Assembly (NCBI RefSeq): GCF_014698045.1
Contig: NZ_JACJSE010000004.1
Span: forward strand, 506,300-570,299
Length of the DNA stretch: 64,000 nucleotides
Direction of reading: 5' to 3'
Source: Aulosira sp. FACHB-615
Lineage (GTDB): Bacteria; Cyanobacteriota; Cyanobacteriia; Cyanobacteriales; Nostocaceae
Part shown: positions 43,531 through 53,413 of the stretch, piece after piece
Layout of the letters: each line of letters begins with the position of its first letter
Position numbering within the stretch: position 1 is the stretch's first letter
Notes under the pieces: generated by a model
Told to the model about the DNA's origin: nothing
Databases searched by the model: none
What the model saw: the letters and a program-made list of their open reading frames with translations, nothing else
Made by a program: the position numbers and the translations under genes

Positions 43531-44874
43531 CTAAAGTTTCATTTCTTGAATGAAGTTGGTGTAAACATTGCCTTGTAAAAACTGTGGGTTTTCCATAATT
43601 CTTTGATGAAAACCAATAGTTGTTGGTAGTCCCGTAATAGCACATTCCCGCAGGGCGCGTTTCATTCTAGTAATAGCAGTGGCACGGTCTGGCCCCCAAA
43701 CAATCAACTTACCAATCAGAGAATCGTAGTAGGGGGGAATTTGGTAATCGGTGTAAACGTGGGAATCAATTCGCACACCAGGGCCACCAGGGGGAAGATA
43801 ACCGCTAATGCGACCTGGGGCGGGACGGAAATCGTGGTCTGGGTCTTCGGCGTTGATGCGGCATTCTATGGCGTGTCCCCGCAAAATCACTTGGTCTTGA
43901 GTTAGCCTGAGTCTTTCGCCCTGAGCCACCCGAATTTGTTCGACTACTAAGTCCACACCAGTAATCATCTCGGTGACAGGATGCTCTACTTGAATGCGGG
44001 TGTTCATTTCCATAAAGTAGAAACTACCCGACCGATCTAAGAGAAATTCAATCGTACCAGCCCCGGTAAAGTTAATAAACTGGGCAGCTTTGACCGCAGC
44101 TTGTCCCATTTTCTCGCGCAGGTCAGGGTCAAGGGCTGGACTAGGGGCTTCTTCTAATAATTTTTGGTTACGGCGTTGAATAGAACAATCCCGTTCACCC
44201 AAGTGAATCACATTGCCATAGTTATCTGCCAAAATTTGAAATTCAATATGGCGGGGACGTTCAATAAATTTTTCGATATAAACGCCAGAATTACCAAAGG
44301 CTGCGCCAGCTTCACCTTGAGCAGCTAAAAACAGTTTGACAAATTCTTCTTCCGAACGGACTAAACGCATCCCTCGTCCACCGCCGCCAGCCGTGGCTTT
44401 AATCATCACGGGATAGCCAATTTCCTTCGCCAGTGCTAATCCTTCTTGTTCTGACTCGACTAAGCCATCGCTCCCCGGTACTGTTGGCACTCCAGCTTTT
44501 TGCATGGTTTCTTTGGCTGTGGATTTATCTCCCATCAACCGAATTGCTTCTGGAGTCGGGCCAATAAACGCAATATGATGATCTGCACAAATTTCGGCAA
44601 ATTTGGCATTTTCTGACAAAAAACCATAGCCAGGATGAATGGCAGTGGCATTCCGGGTCAAGGCGGCAGCAATGATGTTGGGAATATTTAAATAACTTTT
44701 ACTGCTGGCAGGCTCACCAATACAAACGGCTTCATCAGCCAACTGTACATGGAGCGCATTCCGATCAACAGTGGAGTGAACCGCAACAGTCGCTATTCCC
44801 ATTTCTTCACAGGCGCGGAGAATACGAAGGGCGATTTCTCCCCGATTAGCAATTAGTATTTTGTCAAACTTCAT
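43531..44874 (-). CDS. accC: acetyl-CoA carboxylase biotin carboxylase subunit
   Basis: This 447-residue enzyme carboxylates biotin on AccB with ATP and bicarbonate, the first step of fatty acid synthesis. Signatures: KILIANRGEIALRILRACEEMGI, the glycine-rich ATP loop KATAGGGGRGMRLV, GERDCSIQRRNQKLLEEAPSP, and MNTRIQVEHPVTEM with catalytic residues. Length is normal. accB is not adjacent in the window. Confidence 0.97.
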   Translation of the reverse strand: MKFDKILIANRGEIALRILRACEEMGIATVAVHSTVDRNALHVQLADEAVCIGEPASSKSYLNIPNIIAAALTRNATAIHPGYGFLSENAKFAEICADHHIAFIGPTPEAIRLMGDKSTAKETMQKAGVPTVPGSDGLVESEQEGLALAKEIGYPVMIKATAGGGGRGMRLVRSEEEFVKLFLAAQGEAGAAFGNSGVYIEKFIERPRHIEFQILADNYGNVIHLGERDCSIQRRNQKLLEEAPSPALDPDLREKMGQAAVKAAQFINFTGAGTIEFLLDRSGSFYFMEMNTRIQVEHPVTEMITGVDLVVEQIRVAQGERLRLTQDQVILRGHAIECRINAEDPDHDFRPAPGRISGYLPPGGPGVRIDSHVYTDYQIPPYYDSLIGKLIVWGPDRATAITRMKRALRECAITGLPTTIGFHQRIMENPQFLQGNVYTNFIQEMKL

Positions 44875-45306
44875 TTTCGAGTTTCGATATTAGTACCAGT
44901 AGATTGACATTTTCTCTTATCTGATTTGCAACAAAGCTTTGACTTGGTTACAAATAAAGATGAGAGTTTTTTCAGCAGCATCCTGAGCAGTATATATACG
45001 CCCTTCGCAGTTTCACAAAGGTCAGGACTGCCAGGGAGTCTCTACGGGTCTTAACCAGATTAACAGCTTCACATCTGCTTGTCTGTGCCAGTTTCCCGAA
45101 CGAGGCTGTGGTGAGTGCGGAACATCTTAAAGTAGCTATACCCTTTTAATATCACTTGTGGCGCTATTACATTTCTGTTAGTCTGATATCCACCTTCGGG
45201 AAAGTTGTGAACATGTTCACTTAAATTTTTGGTAAATTTTGCAAAATTAGATATTACCTTACTATAATCACTTTTTTGTGCTATATTAGTTCTTCAGTGA
45301 ACTCTC
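44875..45306. other. intergenic region before tRNA-Leu
   Basis: Divergent region with the accC promoter on one side and the tRNA promoter on the other. A perfect 14-base palindrome GTGAACATGTTCAC lies at 45207-45220, 19 bases before the -35 box of the tRNA promoter. No gene seen. Confidence 0.6.
45239..45268 (+). promoter_or_regulatory. putative promoter of tRNA-Leu
   Basis: TTGCAA (45239-45244) and TATAAT (45263-45268) are separated by 18 bases, a good match to a housekeeping promoter. The start would be near 45275, about 30 bases before the tRNA. Confidence 0.6.
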
Positions 45307-45387
45307 GCGGATGTGGCGGAATTGGTATACGCGCACGCTTGAGGTGCGTGTGGCTTTGCCTTGCGAGTTCGAGTCTCGCCATCCGCA
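45307..45387 (+). tRNA. trnL: tRNA-Leu, anticodon GAG
   Basis: An 81-base class II tRNA. The acceptor arms are GCGGATG and CATCCGC with discriminator A. The anticodon stem CACGC/GCGTG holds the loop TTGAGGT, giving anticodon GAG (reads CTC/CTT). The long variable arm and the T arm (GCGAG TTCGAGT CTCGC) follow. CCA is not encoded. There is no intron, unlike the tRNA-Leu(UAA) of many cyanobacteria. Confidence 0.95.
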
Positions 45388-45570
45388 TTTTTGATGAAAA
45401 GGGAACAGAGAAGACTTCGACAACCTTCCTGTTCCTGCCCCGCAAGGGCTGGGTCAATGGTTATGAGTGAATGGTCAATAGTTAAGCAATGCCTAACTAC
45501 TGATTATCAGCTTTGAACTATTGACTTTTTTTGTGCTTTTATAGAGATAGATGAACTTTTGTAAATAAAA

Positions 45571-46200
45571 TTGACTGCTATTTTTACTCTGACGAACAAT
45601 CCTGCGCTGCCAACAGCTTGGCACCGTCTAACTCCGATTTGGCAAGGGGACGAAGAAGTTATCCAAAAGAGTTTACCCCACACACAGTTGGCTCCTGCTT
45701 GGCAACTGCTGTTGTTGGGTGATGGTTCTCCGACTCGGCATTTAGAATTGCTGACAGGTGAACCGACAGAAGTCGATGTGATTGATATGTCCTTGATTGG
45801 TACAGATTTAGATGATGCGCCTGATTTGATTCAAGCTGTGCCAGGGCCAAGACTGCGCCGTCAGGTGTGGTTACGTACTGCGTCAGGACAGAGATTGGCT
45901 TATGCGACATCTTGGTGGGAAGCCAGCCATGTAGATGAGTATTTACAAAATCGTTCATTGCCAATTTGGGCGAGTTTGGCGCGTCTCCGTACAGAGTTAT
46001 ATCGGGATGTGCGCGGTATTTATTATGGCAACTCGGCAGCGTTGGAGTCTGGTTTTGATGTGCCTGGGCCGTTTTGGGGTCGTCACTACTTGTTTTGGCA
46101 TCATGGACAACCGCTAACTTTAATTTATGAGGTGTTTTCGCCGTATTTAACCAAGTATTTGGGGCCGATGCAATTGAGTGGGACGAATGGCAAAGTGTAG
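45571..46200 (+). CDS. chorismate lyase family protein (4-hydroxybenzoate synthesis)
   Basis: This 209-residue protein resembles the cyanobacterial chorismate pyruvate-lyase that makes 4-hydroxybenzoate for plastoquinone. Recognizable blocks are HRLTPIWQGDEEVIQKSLPH, LRRQVWLRTASGQRLAYATSWW and RGIYYGNSAALESGFDVPGPFWGRHYLFWHHGQPLTLIYEVFSP. The first in-frame start is TTG at 45571 after an upstream stop at 45562; no ATG near the N-terminus fits better. Confidence 0.88.
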   Translation: MTAIFTLTNNPALPTAWHRLTPIWQGDEEVIQKSLPHTQLAPAWQLLLLGDGSPTRHLELLTGEPTEVDVIDMSLIGTDLDDAPDLIQAVPGPRLRRQVWLRTASGQRLAYATSWWEASHVDEYLQNRSLPIWASLARLRTELYRDVRGIYYGNSAALESGFDVPGPFWGRHYLFWHHGQPLTLIYEVFSPYLTKYLGPMQLSGTNGKV

Positions 46201-46930
46201 AATGCAGTGGCGATCGCTACATTCAAATCCAACTCTGATTCGGTAAAAAAATTACCGGAACTAAGAAAAGTTAAATTTATCTAAAAATTATTTCTAGATG
46301 GCGGATTCATTTACCGCGTTCTAGCTAATATTAAGTGTCAAAATATCGCTAAATCGCCGAAATTTGAGTTTTGCTAATTTTGGTAAAAATAGTTGTCAGT
46401 AATTATAATTTCAAAAATTAGTGCCTCACAGCTATAGCAGTCCTAGTTGATATGTGAACAACAAAGACAAGGGAGACAGATGTTAATGAATCATTTAGGA
46501 TTGCTATATATTTTTGAGCTTTAAATATAAAAGAACTCAGATGTATCAGTAGTAAAAATTACAAATTACTGGAGACTTGCAGCTTTTTGAAGTTAGTTAT
46601 ATCCTCATAATGCTGAGAATAAACTTGGAAACTTATATTGATTCGTAGTATGAATGCGTAAATTATGACAAAGTTCTCTAATTAAGCTTGATTAACACAG
46701 CAAACTTTTAGAGAAAAGTTGCCTGCGAAATAGAGTAAAGCATGTTAAAAAGATTAACTAACAACAAAATCACTACTTTTAAAGGAAAAATAGCTCAAGT
46801 TGATTACCGAAGTATCAGAAAAATTTTAGGGTAGAGACAATTGTTGAAAAACAGCCCAAAAGTAAGAAAAAAGCTTAAGTTTACTTGGTCAAACAAGTAA
46901 AAAGTTCGCAAGTATGAGGTATTGGTTTCA
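46201..46930. other. intergenic region before the DUF3352 gene
   Basis: About 730 AT-rich bases. Contains one miniature element (46433-46508). No gene; the promoter of the DUF3352 gene must lie in its last part. Confidence 0.55.
46433..46508. mobile_element. TATAGC-bounded miniature element, copy 2
   Basis: A 76-base element with 13-base ends TATAGCAGTCCTA and TAGGATTGCTATA (12 of 13 pair). Inside is AAGACAAGGGAGACAGATGT, matching the element at 18672-18774 in reverse orientation. Confidence 0.75.
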
Positions 46931-48673
46931 ATGGCGCTGCCTATTGTGTCTGTTCCCGTGAAGAAAAAACAGAAACCGTCTTTGGCACTGACGCTCTCGG
47001 CTACTGGTTTATTAATTATTGGTGGCGGAGTAGCCTATAGATTGTTCAGCCAAGGGCATTTTTCTGGAAATTTATTAGTAGGTGCAAATATTATCCCGAA
47101 TGATGCACTGTTTGCTGCTTCTGTGACTACAGATCCCAAACAATGGCAGAAATTGCAGGAATTCGGCACAAAAGAATCGCAAGCACAACTTAATCAAACT
47201 TTAATGCAGTTGCGCGATCGCTTTCTGACGAATAATGGTTTTAATTTTGAGCAAGATATTCAACCTTGGGTAGACAAAGAAGTTACCTTGGCGATTTTAG
47301 CTCCCGAAACAAATCAGTCTAAGCCTGTAGCTACCGATAGCCTTACACCTGACAGCCAGCAGTCAATGGTGATGGTTTTACCTGTGAAAAATTCAGACTT
47401 AGCGCAAAAAATTTTGGCACAACCCAAAGCCTTAAAAACCGGGAAATGGATTGACCGCACCTATCAGGGAGTCCCCATCAAACAAAGCGAAGGGGAATTT
47501 GGGACAAACCTTTCTGCCACATTACTCGATAAACGCTTCCTGGTGATTACCGATAACCCGAAAGCCACGGAACGGGCAATTGATGCCTACAAACATCAAA
47601 CATCCTTGGCAACAGTTGGCAGTTTCGCTGAGAATTTCCCCAAAATCTCTGAGTCTAATTCTTTTGCCCAATTTTACATCAACGTCCCAAATGCTGCCAA
47701 AATTGCCACTAAAGCTCCCAATCGACGTTTACCAGCCCAAGTTTTGGCACAATTGCAAAATAACCAAGGTTTAGCGGGGGCGATTAGTTTAGAGTCAGAT
47801 GGCATACGCTTAAAGGGCGTTTCGTGGCTGAATCCTCAAAGCCAGCGTCTACTGTCGGTGGATAACTCAGCAGGTAATATGCAGCAGCGAATGCCAGCAG
47901 AAACCTTGATGATGTTATCTGGTAGTAATTTACAACGGCTGTGGGGTGACTATATTCTCACATCCCAAGGAAATCCGCTTTCACCCGTATCTCCAGAACA
48001 ATTACGTAGCGGGGTGAAATCGCTGACGAGTCTTGATTTAGAACGAGATTTACTCAGTTGGATGAAAGGTGAGTTTGCTGTCTCGCTGATTCCCAACGTT
48101 CAAAACAACGGCGCACCAGGAGATTTTAGGGCTGGATTGGTATTCATGGTTAAAGCCAGCGATCGCAAATTAGCTGAAGCATCTCTCCAAAAGCTAGATG
48201 ACATCATTAAAACTCAATACCAATTCCAAATTCAACCAGGAACAGTTGCAGGTCAACCTGTTGTTAACTGGATTGGGCCTTTCGGCACTTTAACAGCCAG
48301 CCACGGCTGGTTAGATCAAGATACTGCGTTCATGGTATTAGGCGCTCCCGTTACCGATAAAATTGTGCCTAAACCCACTAGCACATTAGCCAGCAATCTT
48401 GCATATCAACAAACTGTGCCGACAGAGTTGAATCCCACAAATAGTGCATTTTTTATAGATGTCGAACGCATGGTAAATAACTTTACCCTCAATACCCTAT
48501 TTCCCAAACAAAGAACTTTTTTAGAAGCGACTCGTTCCATTGGCGCAACAACCTCAGTGAGTGACAGCCGCAGTACCCGCTATGATATATTTCTCTCTCT
48601 GAAAAAATCGACCAATGCAGCCACTGTACCTAATTCAGAGAATCATCCCAACATCAGTAGTTCCAAACCTTAA
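46931..48673 (+). CDS. DUF3352 domain-containing membrane-anchored protein
   Basis: From the ATG at 46931 (GAGG 11 bases upstream) the protein has 580 residues; a TTG three codons earlier is possible. One membrane helix (LALTLSATGLLIIGGGVAYRLF) near the N-terminus anchors a large periplasmic DUF3352 region with blocks such as IPNDALFAASVTTDPKQWQKL, DKRFLVITDNPKATERAIDA and WMKGEFAVSLIPN. The family is common in cyanobacteria; function is unknown. A strong hairpin follows the gene. Confidence 0.87.
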   Translation: MALPIVSVPVKKKQKPSLALTLSATGLLIIGGGVAYRLFSQGHFSGNLLVGANIIPNDALFAASVTTDPKQWQKLQEFGTKESQAQLNQTLMQLRDRFLTNNGFNFEQDIQPWVDKEVTLAILAPETNQSKPVATDSLTPDSQQSMVMVLPVKNSDLAQKILAQPKALKTGKWIDRTYQGVPIKQSEGEFGTNLSATLLDKRFLVITDNPKATERAIDAYKHQTSLATVGSFAENFPKISESNSFAQFYINVPNAAKIATKAPNRRLPAQVLAQLQNNQGLAGAISLESDGIRLKGVSWLNPQSQRLLSVDNSAGNMQQRMPAETLMMLSGSNLQRLWGDYILTSQGNPLSPVSPEQLRSGVKSLTSLDLERDLLSWMKGEFAVSLIPNVQNNGAPGDFRAGLVFMVKASDRKLAEASLQKLDDIIKTQYQFQIQPGTVAGQPVVNWIGPFGTLTASHGWLDQDTAFMVLGAPVTDKIVPKPTSTLASNLAYQQTVPTELNPTNSAFFIDVERMVNNFTLNTLFPKQRTFLEATRSIGATTSVSDSRSTRYDIFLSLKKSTNAATVPNSENHPNISSSKP

Positions 48674-48693
48674 ATTCAACATAAATATATAGA

Positions 48694-48726
48694 TTAAGGG
48701 AAGCATGATGATCATGCTTCCCTTAA
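48694..48726 (+). terminator. hairpin after the DUF3352 gene
   Basis: Sixteen-base perfect arms (TTAAGGGAAGCATGAT and its complement) around one base, 20 bases after the stop. It lies between convergent genes and could act for both. The T-run is weak. Confidence 0.75.
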
Positions 48727-48765
48727 AGTATTGCTTGTAAATAAACAAGCTAGAATAAATTGATT

Positions 48766-49005
48766 TTAGTAAGCTAAAGTTTCTAAAGTTTCTCTTAAAT
48801 ACTTTTGTACTTGTTGTTCCAGGCGCAAACCTTGTAATTGGGTATTACGTTCTAGTTGCCAACGTTGGAAACCGGAACTAGCCGCGATCGCACATTTAAG
48901 GCTATACCAAATTTCGGTATCTGCGGGATATTGGAGATTACTAGCAGCAGAAGTTGGAGTCATAGTCCCTGATTCCTCAACTTTTAAAGTTATGGCAGTT
49001 TTCAT
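48766..49005 (-). CDS. hypothetical protein, 79 residues
   Basis: Start ATG at 49005 (MKTAITLKVEESG); an upstream TTG would add three residues. The protein is soluble with a C-terminal helix (NTQLQGLRLEQQVQKYLRETLETLAY). It resembles small conserved cyanobacterial proteins but I cannot name the family. Confidence 0.65.
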   Translation of the reverse strand: MKTAITLKVEESGTMTPTSAASNLQYPADTEIWYSLKCAIAASSGFQRWQLERNTQLQGLRLEQQVQKYLRETLETLAY

Positions 49006-49076
49006 TGTGAGCAAATACGAATCAGTCTGAATGAGACAGCGTATACTCTGCGAAGAAATTGATTAGGTTCTGATTT

Positions 49077-49706
49077 TTAGGGCTGCTGCGAGTTTCTATT
49101 GCTCCCGATGAAGGATTGAAACAACCTGGGTAAAATTTGATTAACTTGCACCCCTAAAATAGTGAAATCATGCTTGATATTTTCTAAAGATAACGGTTCG
49201 ATGGCAGCAAATTCTGTGTCATTAGTCACTAAAATCCGTGCCACACTCACGGGAACTTGTAAAAATAAATTACTTGCTAAAAAAGCTACAGCAGCTAAAA
49301 GTAAGCCTAAGCTATGCCATTGCGGCAAAAAGCTGACTAAATGTTGCATTTGGGGTACAACTTTGTAAAGCTGCCACAAGATGACCGTTAATATTATGGC
49401 GGACACCAGAGACAACACCCGGTTTAATTTAGTATTAATTAAACAAAGTATCTTGCGCTGTTGTTCTGTTAAATTTTCGGGTTTGAGAGCGATCCCTAAA
49501 AGAGAATATATATAAAATGGGCGGCGTAGCTGCATCCACAATAGTGGAGTAACGCCAACAGTGGCGACTAACAATATTTCTCCCCACACCGGGAAGAGTG
49601 GTTCACCGATCGCCAAGGACAATAAGCACAAAACCAAGAAAAATGGCAGTGTCGCTAATCCAGCAATGTGAATCCACAATATAGGGTCAGAGCGAAACGA
49701 AGACAT
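49077..49706 (-). CDS. low-complexity-tail membrane protein
   Basis: A 209-residue protein with about four hydrophobic helices: IAGLATLPFFLVLCLLSLAIG, WGEILLVATVGVTPLLWMQL, SLVSAIILTVILWQLYKVV, LGLLLAAVAFLASNLFLQV. A short polar C-terminal tail follows (QVNQILPRLFQSFIGSNRNSQQP). It matches a cyanobacterial family annotated as low-complexity tail membrane protein. Function unknown. It follows infB, with STRR arrays between. Confidence 0.8.
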   Translation of the reverse strand: MSSFRSDPILWIHIAGLATLPFFLVLCLLSLAIGEPLFPVWGEILLVATVGVTPLLWMQLRRPFYIYSLLGIALKPENLTEQQRKILCLINTKLNRVLSLVSAIILTVILWQLYKVVPQMQHLVSFLPQWHSLGLLLAAVAFLASNLFLQVPVSVARILVTNDTEFAAIEPLSLENIKHDFTILGVQVNQILPRLFQSFIGSNRNSQQP

Positions 49707-49827
49707 ACTGTAAGTGCTGAGTTTAAAGTGCTGAGTGCTGAGTTGGAAGTTTTGCGTGTGGAACCTAGCTTATTTTCAGTTCGACACACTTCAACTTTCA
49801 CTGAAACTCAGCACTTAGTGTTAACCA
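49707..49827. repeat. GTGCTGA (STRR) fragments between infB and the membrane protein
   Basis: GTGCTGAGT units at 49711-49748 and the complementary ACTCAGCACT near 49806 could fold into a long hairpin after infB. Confidence 0.75.
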
Positions 49828-52800
49828 CTATCTTGTCAATGTGAGGGTACGACGTTTTGTCACCATCTGGTAGGCTTCAATAATGTCGCCTTCTACCCAG
49901 TCATGGAATTTATCGACGTTAATACCGCATTCATAACCGGCATTGACTTCCCGAACATCGTCTTTGATCCGTTTGAGAGAATCAAGGACTCCTTCGTAGA
50001 CGACTTTACCGCCACGACGCACACGCAGTTTGCAGTTACGTACCAGCTTGCCAGACTGCACATAACAGCCAGCAACGGCTCCTTTACCCACTGGGAAGAC
50101 AGCACGGACTTCGCACTGACCAAGGGCTTCTTCCACCAACTCTGGTTCCAACAGACCTTCCAAGGCTCCTTGGATATCTTCGAGGAGTTTATAGATGATG
50201 TTATACTCCCGGACATCCACACCAGCCTCATCAGCAGCTTGTCTTGCGCCACTGGCGTAGGTGGTGTTAAAGCCAATGATGACTGCGTTACTAGCAGCAG
50301 CTAAGTCAATGTCTGTTTGGGTGATTTCCCCAGCCGATGCTAACAGCATCCGAATCTGCACTTCGTTTTGGGGGATTTGCTTCAGCGAACCAATAATCGC
50401 TTCGACAGAACCTTGCACGTCGCCTTTGAGGATTAAGTTGAGTTCCTTCAACTCGCCTTCTTGAGCTTGTGCCGATAGGGTAGTTAGGGTGACACGTCCC
50501 TGCAACAGTCGTGATAGACGTTGTTTGTCGGCGCGATCGCCTGCAATACTCCGGGCTTCTTTTTCATTCTCGAAGACCTCGAAGTCATCCCCTGCGGCAG
50601 GTACATCACTTAACCCCAACACCTCAACCGCAAAGGAAGGTGTGGCTGCTTCGACTCTCCGTCCACGGTCATCGACCATTGCCCGGACTTTACCAAAGGC
50701 TGAACCTGCCACGAGCATATCTCCGACGTGGAGACTACCGTTTTGAATCAACAAGGTAGCAACTGCACCCTTGGCTTTATCCAGGTGGGCTTCAATCACA
50801 GTACCTTTAGCTAGGCGATCGGGGTTGGCTGAGAGTTCTTCAACTTCTGCCACCAACAAAATCATTTCCAGGAGTGTATCGAGGTTTTCACCCTTAATCG
50901 CACTGACTGGCACCATGATGGTTTCGCCGCCCCATTCTTCTGGGGTTAAGCCATATTGTGTCAATTCTTGTTTCACCCGGTCTGGTTGTGCGCCTTCTTT
51001 ATCAATTTTGTTGATAGCGACTACAATTGGCACTTCGGCGGCTTGGGCGTGGCTGATGGCTTCAATTGTTTGGGGACGCACACCATCATCGGCTGCTACT
51101 ACCAAAATGGCGATATCTGTCACCCTCGCGCCTCTAGCCCGCATTGCGGTGAAGGCTTCGTGACCCGGAGTATCCAAGAAGACAATCTGATGCAGCTTGT
51201 TGTCATGTTCGATGTCCACATGGTATGCACCGATGTGTTGGGTAATACCCCCAGCTTCTCCAGCCGCGACTTTGGTTTTGCGAATCGAGTCGAGTAGGGT
51301 GGTTTTACCGTGGTCTACGTGACCCATAATGGTGACAACTGGCGGACGACGAATCAGATATTCTAAATCTGCTACGTCGATCATTTCTGTGACTTTCCGC
51401 GCTTCTGCTTCTGGTTCGGCGGTTTCGACTTCTACTTCTAACTCTTTACCTACTAAGGTGATGGTTGGGATATCCAAATTTTGGGTGATACTCACCGCCA
51501 TACCTTTGAGGAACAGGATTTTCACAATCTCTGTATCTGCAACTACCAATTCGTTGGCGAGTTCCTGCACAGTCATCGGGCCTGTGACCACGATTTTGGC
51601 TGGGCGATCGCGTTTTGGCTCTGCTTCTTGACGACGGTTCTGTTCACCGCGATTTGAGGTAGTTCTCTTGCCCCTAACAGTTGGGGTAGCCACGGATGTG
51701 GGTGCTGTTTGGGCTGGTCGCGCTGCTTTTGGTTTTGGCGGACGAGCGATCGAAAGAGTTGCCTGGATGGTAGCCGGGATGTCTAGACCTTCTTCTAGCA
51801 AATCATCATCTTCAAAGTCATCTTCCAGAATTGGTTTGACCCGCTTGCCTTTGGGGGCACCTTTGCCGGATTTCTCTTTAACTTCGTCGATGATTTCTTC
51901 TTCTTGCCATTTTTTACCACCTTTGGCTAAACGAGGTGGTGTGGGTCGTTTTAAGTCTAAGAGTTCTGGAACGACGGCATCATCATCCACTGAGACTTTG
52001 CCTGTGGCTGCACCTGTAGGTCTGCTAGGCGGAGTTGCCAAGGGTACAGTCGCCGCCGATTCTGATTGACGCACTGGCCTTTGGGGACGTGGTACATCTC
52101 CTGAACCGGGAGCCGAGTTCCGATTTGTTCGCGGTTCGGCTTTGACAGGCCCTGAGTTTTGGCGACTTTGCTTGGGTGCTGGGGATGAGTCTGAGTGAGA
52201 CTGAGATGGTTTGCCAGCCTTAGTTGGTTTATTGTTGCTAGTTTGGTCGCGATCGCGCTTCAGTATCGGTTTTTCTGCCGTACTTGACCCACCAACTGCG
52301 GGTTTTTCCGCTTCTGGTCTTGCAGGTGGCGCAGATAATTGCGGTTTTTGCGGTTTTTCTGGCCTGGACTTATGCGAAGGCGCTCTTTCTGGCTTTTCTG
52401 CTGCTGTGTTTTCTGCTAAGGGCGTATTTGCTTTTTGGGGTGCATCTGTAACAGCAGGTGCCTGTGAGTTCTCAGATTGATTCCGGGGTACAGGTCTGGT
52501 TGGTGCCGTCGGCTTCATGGATGAGACTGGTGTAGCGAAGGGCCGTGGAGGTGCTGGAGAATTGACTTCAGAAGAAGCTGATTGATTCTGATTAGCTACT
52601 GATGCCTCTGGGGCATTGGTGTTAGGATTTCTCAATATTTTGGGTTTACGAATTTCCAAAATTTGTTGTTTGTGTGGTGGTGGTGCAGGTCGGCTATGAG
52701 AGCCAGGTTGATGTGAATTTGGTTTTGGGGGGTGTGTTCCTATTTCTCTTTTAGGTGTTCCATTCGTTACTGCCAATTTTTCGGCAGCCGTCCGGATTCG

Positions 52801-52938
52801 TTCTGCCTCTGATTCTGAAATTGTGCTGCTATGGCTTTTGACCGCAATATTGAGCTGGTCGCAAATTGCTAATAGCTCTTTGTTATCCAAATTCAATTCC
52901 TTTGATAATTCATAAATTCTAACTTTGCCGTTGTTCAT
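49828..52938 (-). CDS. infB: translation initiation factor IF-2
   Basis: This 1036-residue GTPase delivers initiator tRNA to the ribosome. The N-terminal IF2N domain (KVRIYELSKELNLDNKELLAI) is followed by a long Pro/Ala/Lys-rich linker (residues about 60-450). The G domain has GHVDHGKT (539-546), DTPGHEAF and NKIDK. The C-terminal domains bind fMet-tRNA. The long linker is normal for cyanobacteria. It ends the rimP-nusA-ylxR-infB operon, though 475 bases separate it from ylxR. Confidence 0.98.
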   Translation of the reverse strand: MNNGKVRIYELSKELNLDNKELLAICDQLNIAVKSHSSTISESEAERIRTAAEKLAVTNGTPKREIGTHPPKPNSHQPGSHSRPAPPPHKQQILEIRKPKILRNPNTNAPEASVANQNQSASSEVNSPAPPRPFATPVSSMKPTAPTRPVPRNQSENSQAPAVTDAPQKANTPLAENTAAEKPERAPSHKSRPEKPQKPQLSAPPARPEAEKPAVGGSSTAEKPILKRDRDQTSNNKPTKAGKPSQSHSDSSPAPKQSRQNSGPVKAEPRTNRNSAPGSGDVPRPQRPVRQSESAATVPLATPPSRPTGAATGKVSVDDDAVVPELLDLKRPTPPRLAKGGKKWQEEEIIDEVKEKSGKGAPKGKRVKPILEDDFEDDDLLEEGLDIPATIQATLSIARPPKPKAARPAQTAPTSVATPTVRGKRTTSNRGEQNRRQEAEPKRDRPAKIVVTGPMTVQELANELVVADTEIVKILFLKGMAVSITQNLDIPTITLVGKELEVEVETAEPEAEARKVTEMIDVADLEYLIRRPPVVTIMGHVDHGKTTLLDSIRKTKVAAGEAGGITQHIGAYHVDIEHDNKLHQIVFLDTPGHEAFTAMRARGARVTDIAILVVAADDGVRPQTIEAISHAQAAEVPIVVAINKIDKEGAQPDRVKQELTQYGLTPEEWGGETIMVPVSAIKGENLDTLLEMILLVAEVEELSANPDRLAKGTVIEAHLDKAKGAVATLLIQNGSLHVGDMLVAGSAFGKVRAMVDDRGRRVEAATPSFAVEVLGLSDVPAAGDDFEVFENEKEARSIAGDRADKQRLSRLLQGRVTLTTLSAQAQEGELKELNLILKGDVQGSVEAIIGSLKQIPQNEVQIRMLLASAGEITQTDIDLAAASNAVIIGFNTTYASGARQAADEAGVDVREYNIIYKLLEDIQGALEGLLEPELVEEALGQCEVRAVFPVGKGAVAGCYVQSGKLVRNCKLRVRRGGKVVYEGVLDSLKRIKDDVREVNAGYECGINVDKFHDWVEGDIIEAYQMVTKRRTLTLTR

Positions 52939-53413
52939 CCACTCTTCCCCTTTAATTTACAGTTTTTTGGCGGATGGTTGCCTGGGAGTGCGACATCTCC
53001 ATCCTTAGATCACTGTTTTTCGGTTGCCCTTGGTAATTTTGCCGGTGCCTCCAATCAGGAAAGAGAGATGTTTCAGGTTAATGTTGGCATCTGTGCCAAA
53101 TTTGGCTGTTGACTTGCTCCCATAAAAATTTTGTTAATAAAAAAAATTTATTGGAACTGGTGATGCCGAATTGCGCCTGATCGCTACCAGGTTGCCATTC
53201 TGTAGTTTTTTGTTTTGCTGATTCTGAGTCTTCCACAACACAATCGAGTAAAACTTTCTGGGAGTATTGCTGGGTTCTTTTTTCAAGAGCCGCTCACAAA
53301 CTACGCCCTTTTACTATTTTGGCACTAACCCCAATAATTGCAGAGGGTGTGTTGGAAGCGCGAACAGTTCGGCTTTAGGCACAATCCTCTGGGGATTACC
53401 GCCACCAAGTTTT
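52939..53413. other. gap between ylxR and infB
   Basis: Long for an operon. I see no gene, clear terminator or repeat array. It could hold a separate infB promoter or a structured leader. Confidence 0.5.
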
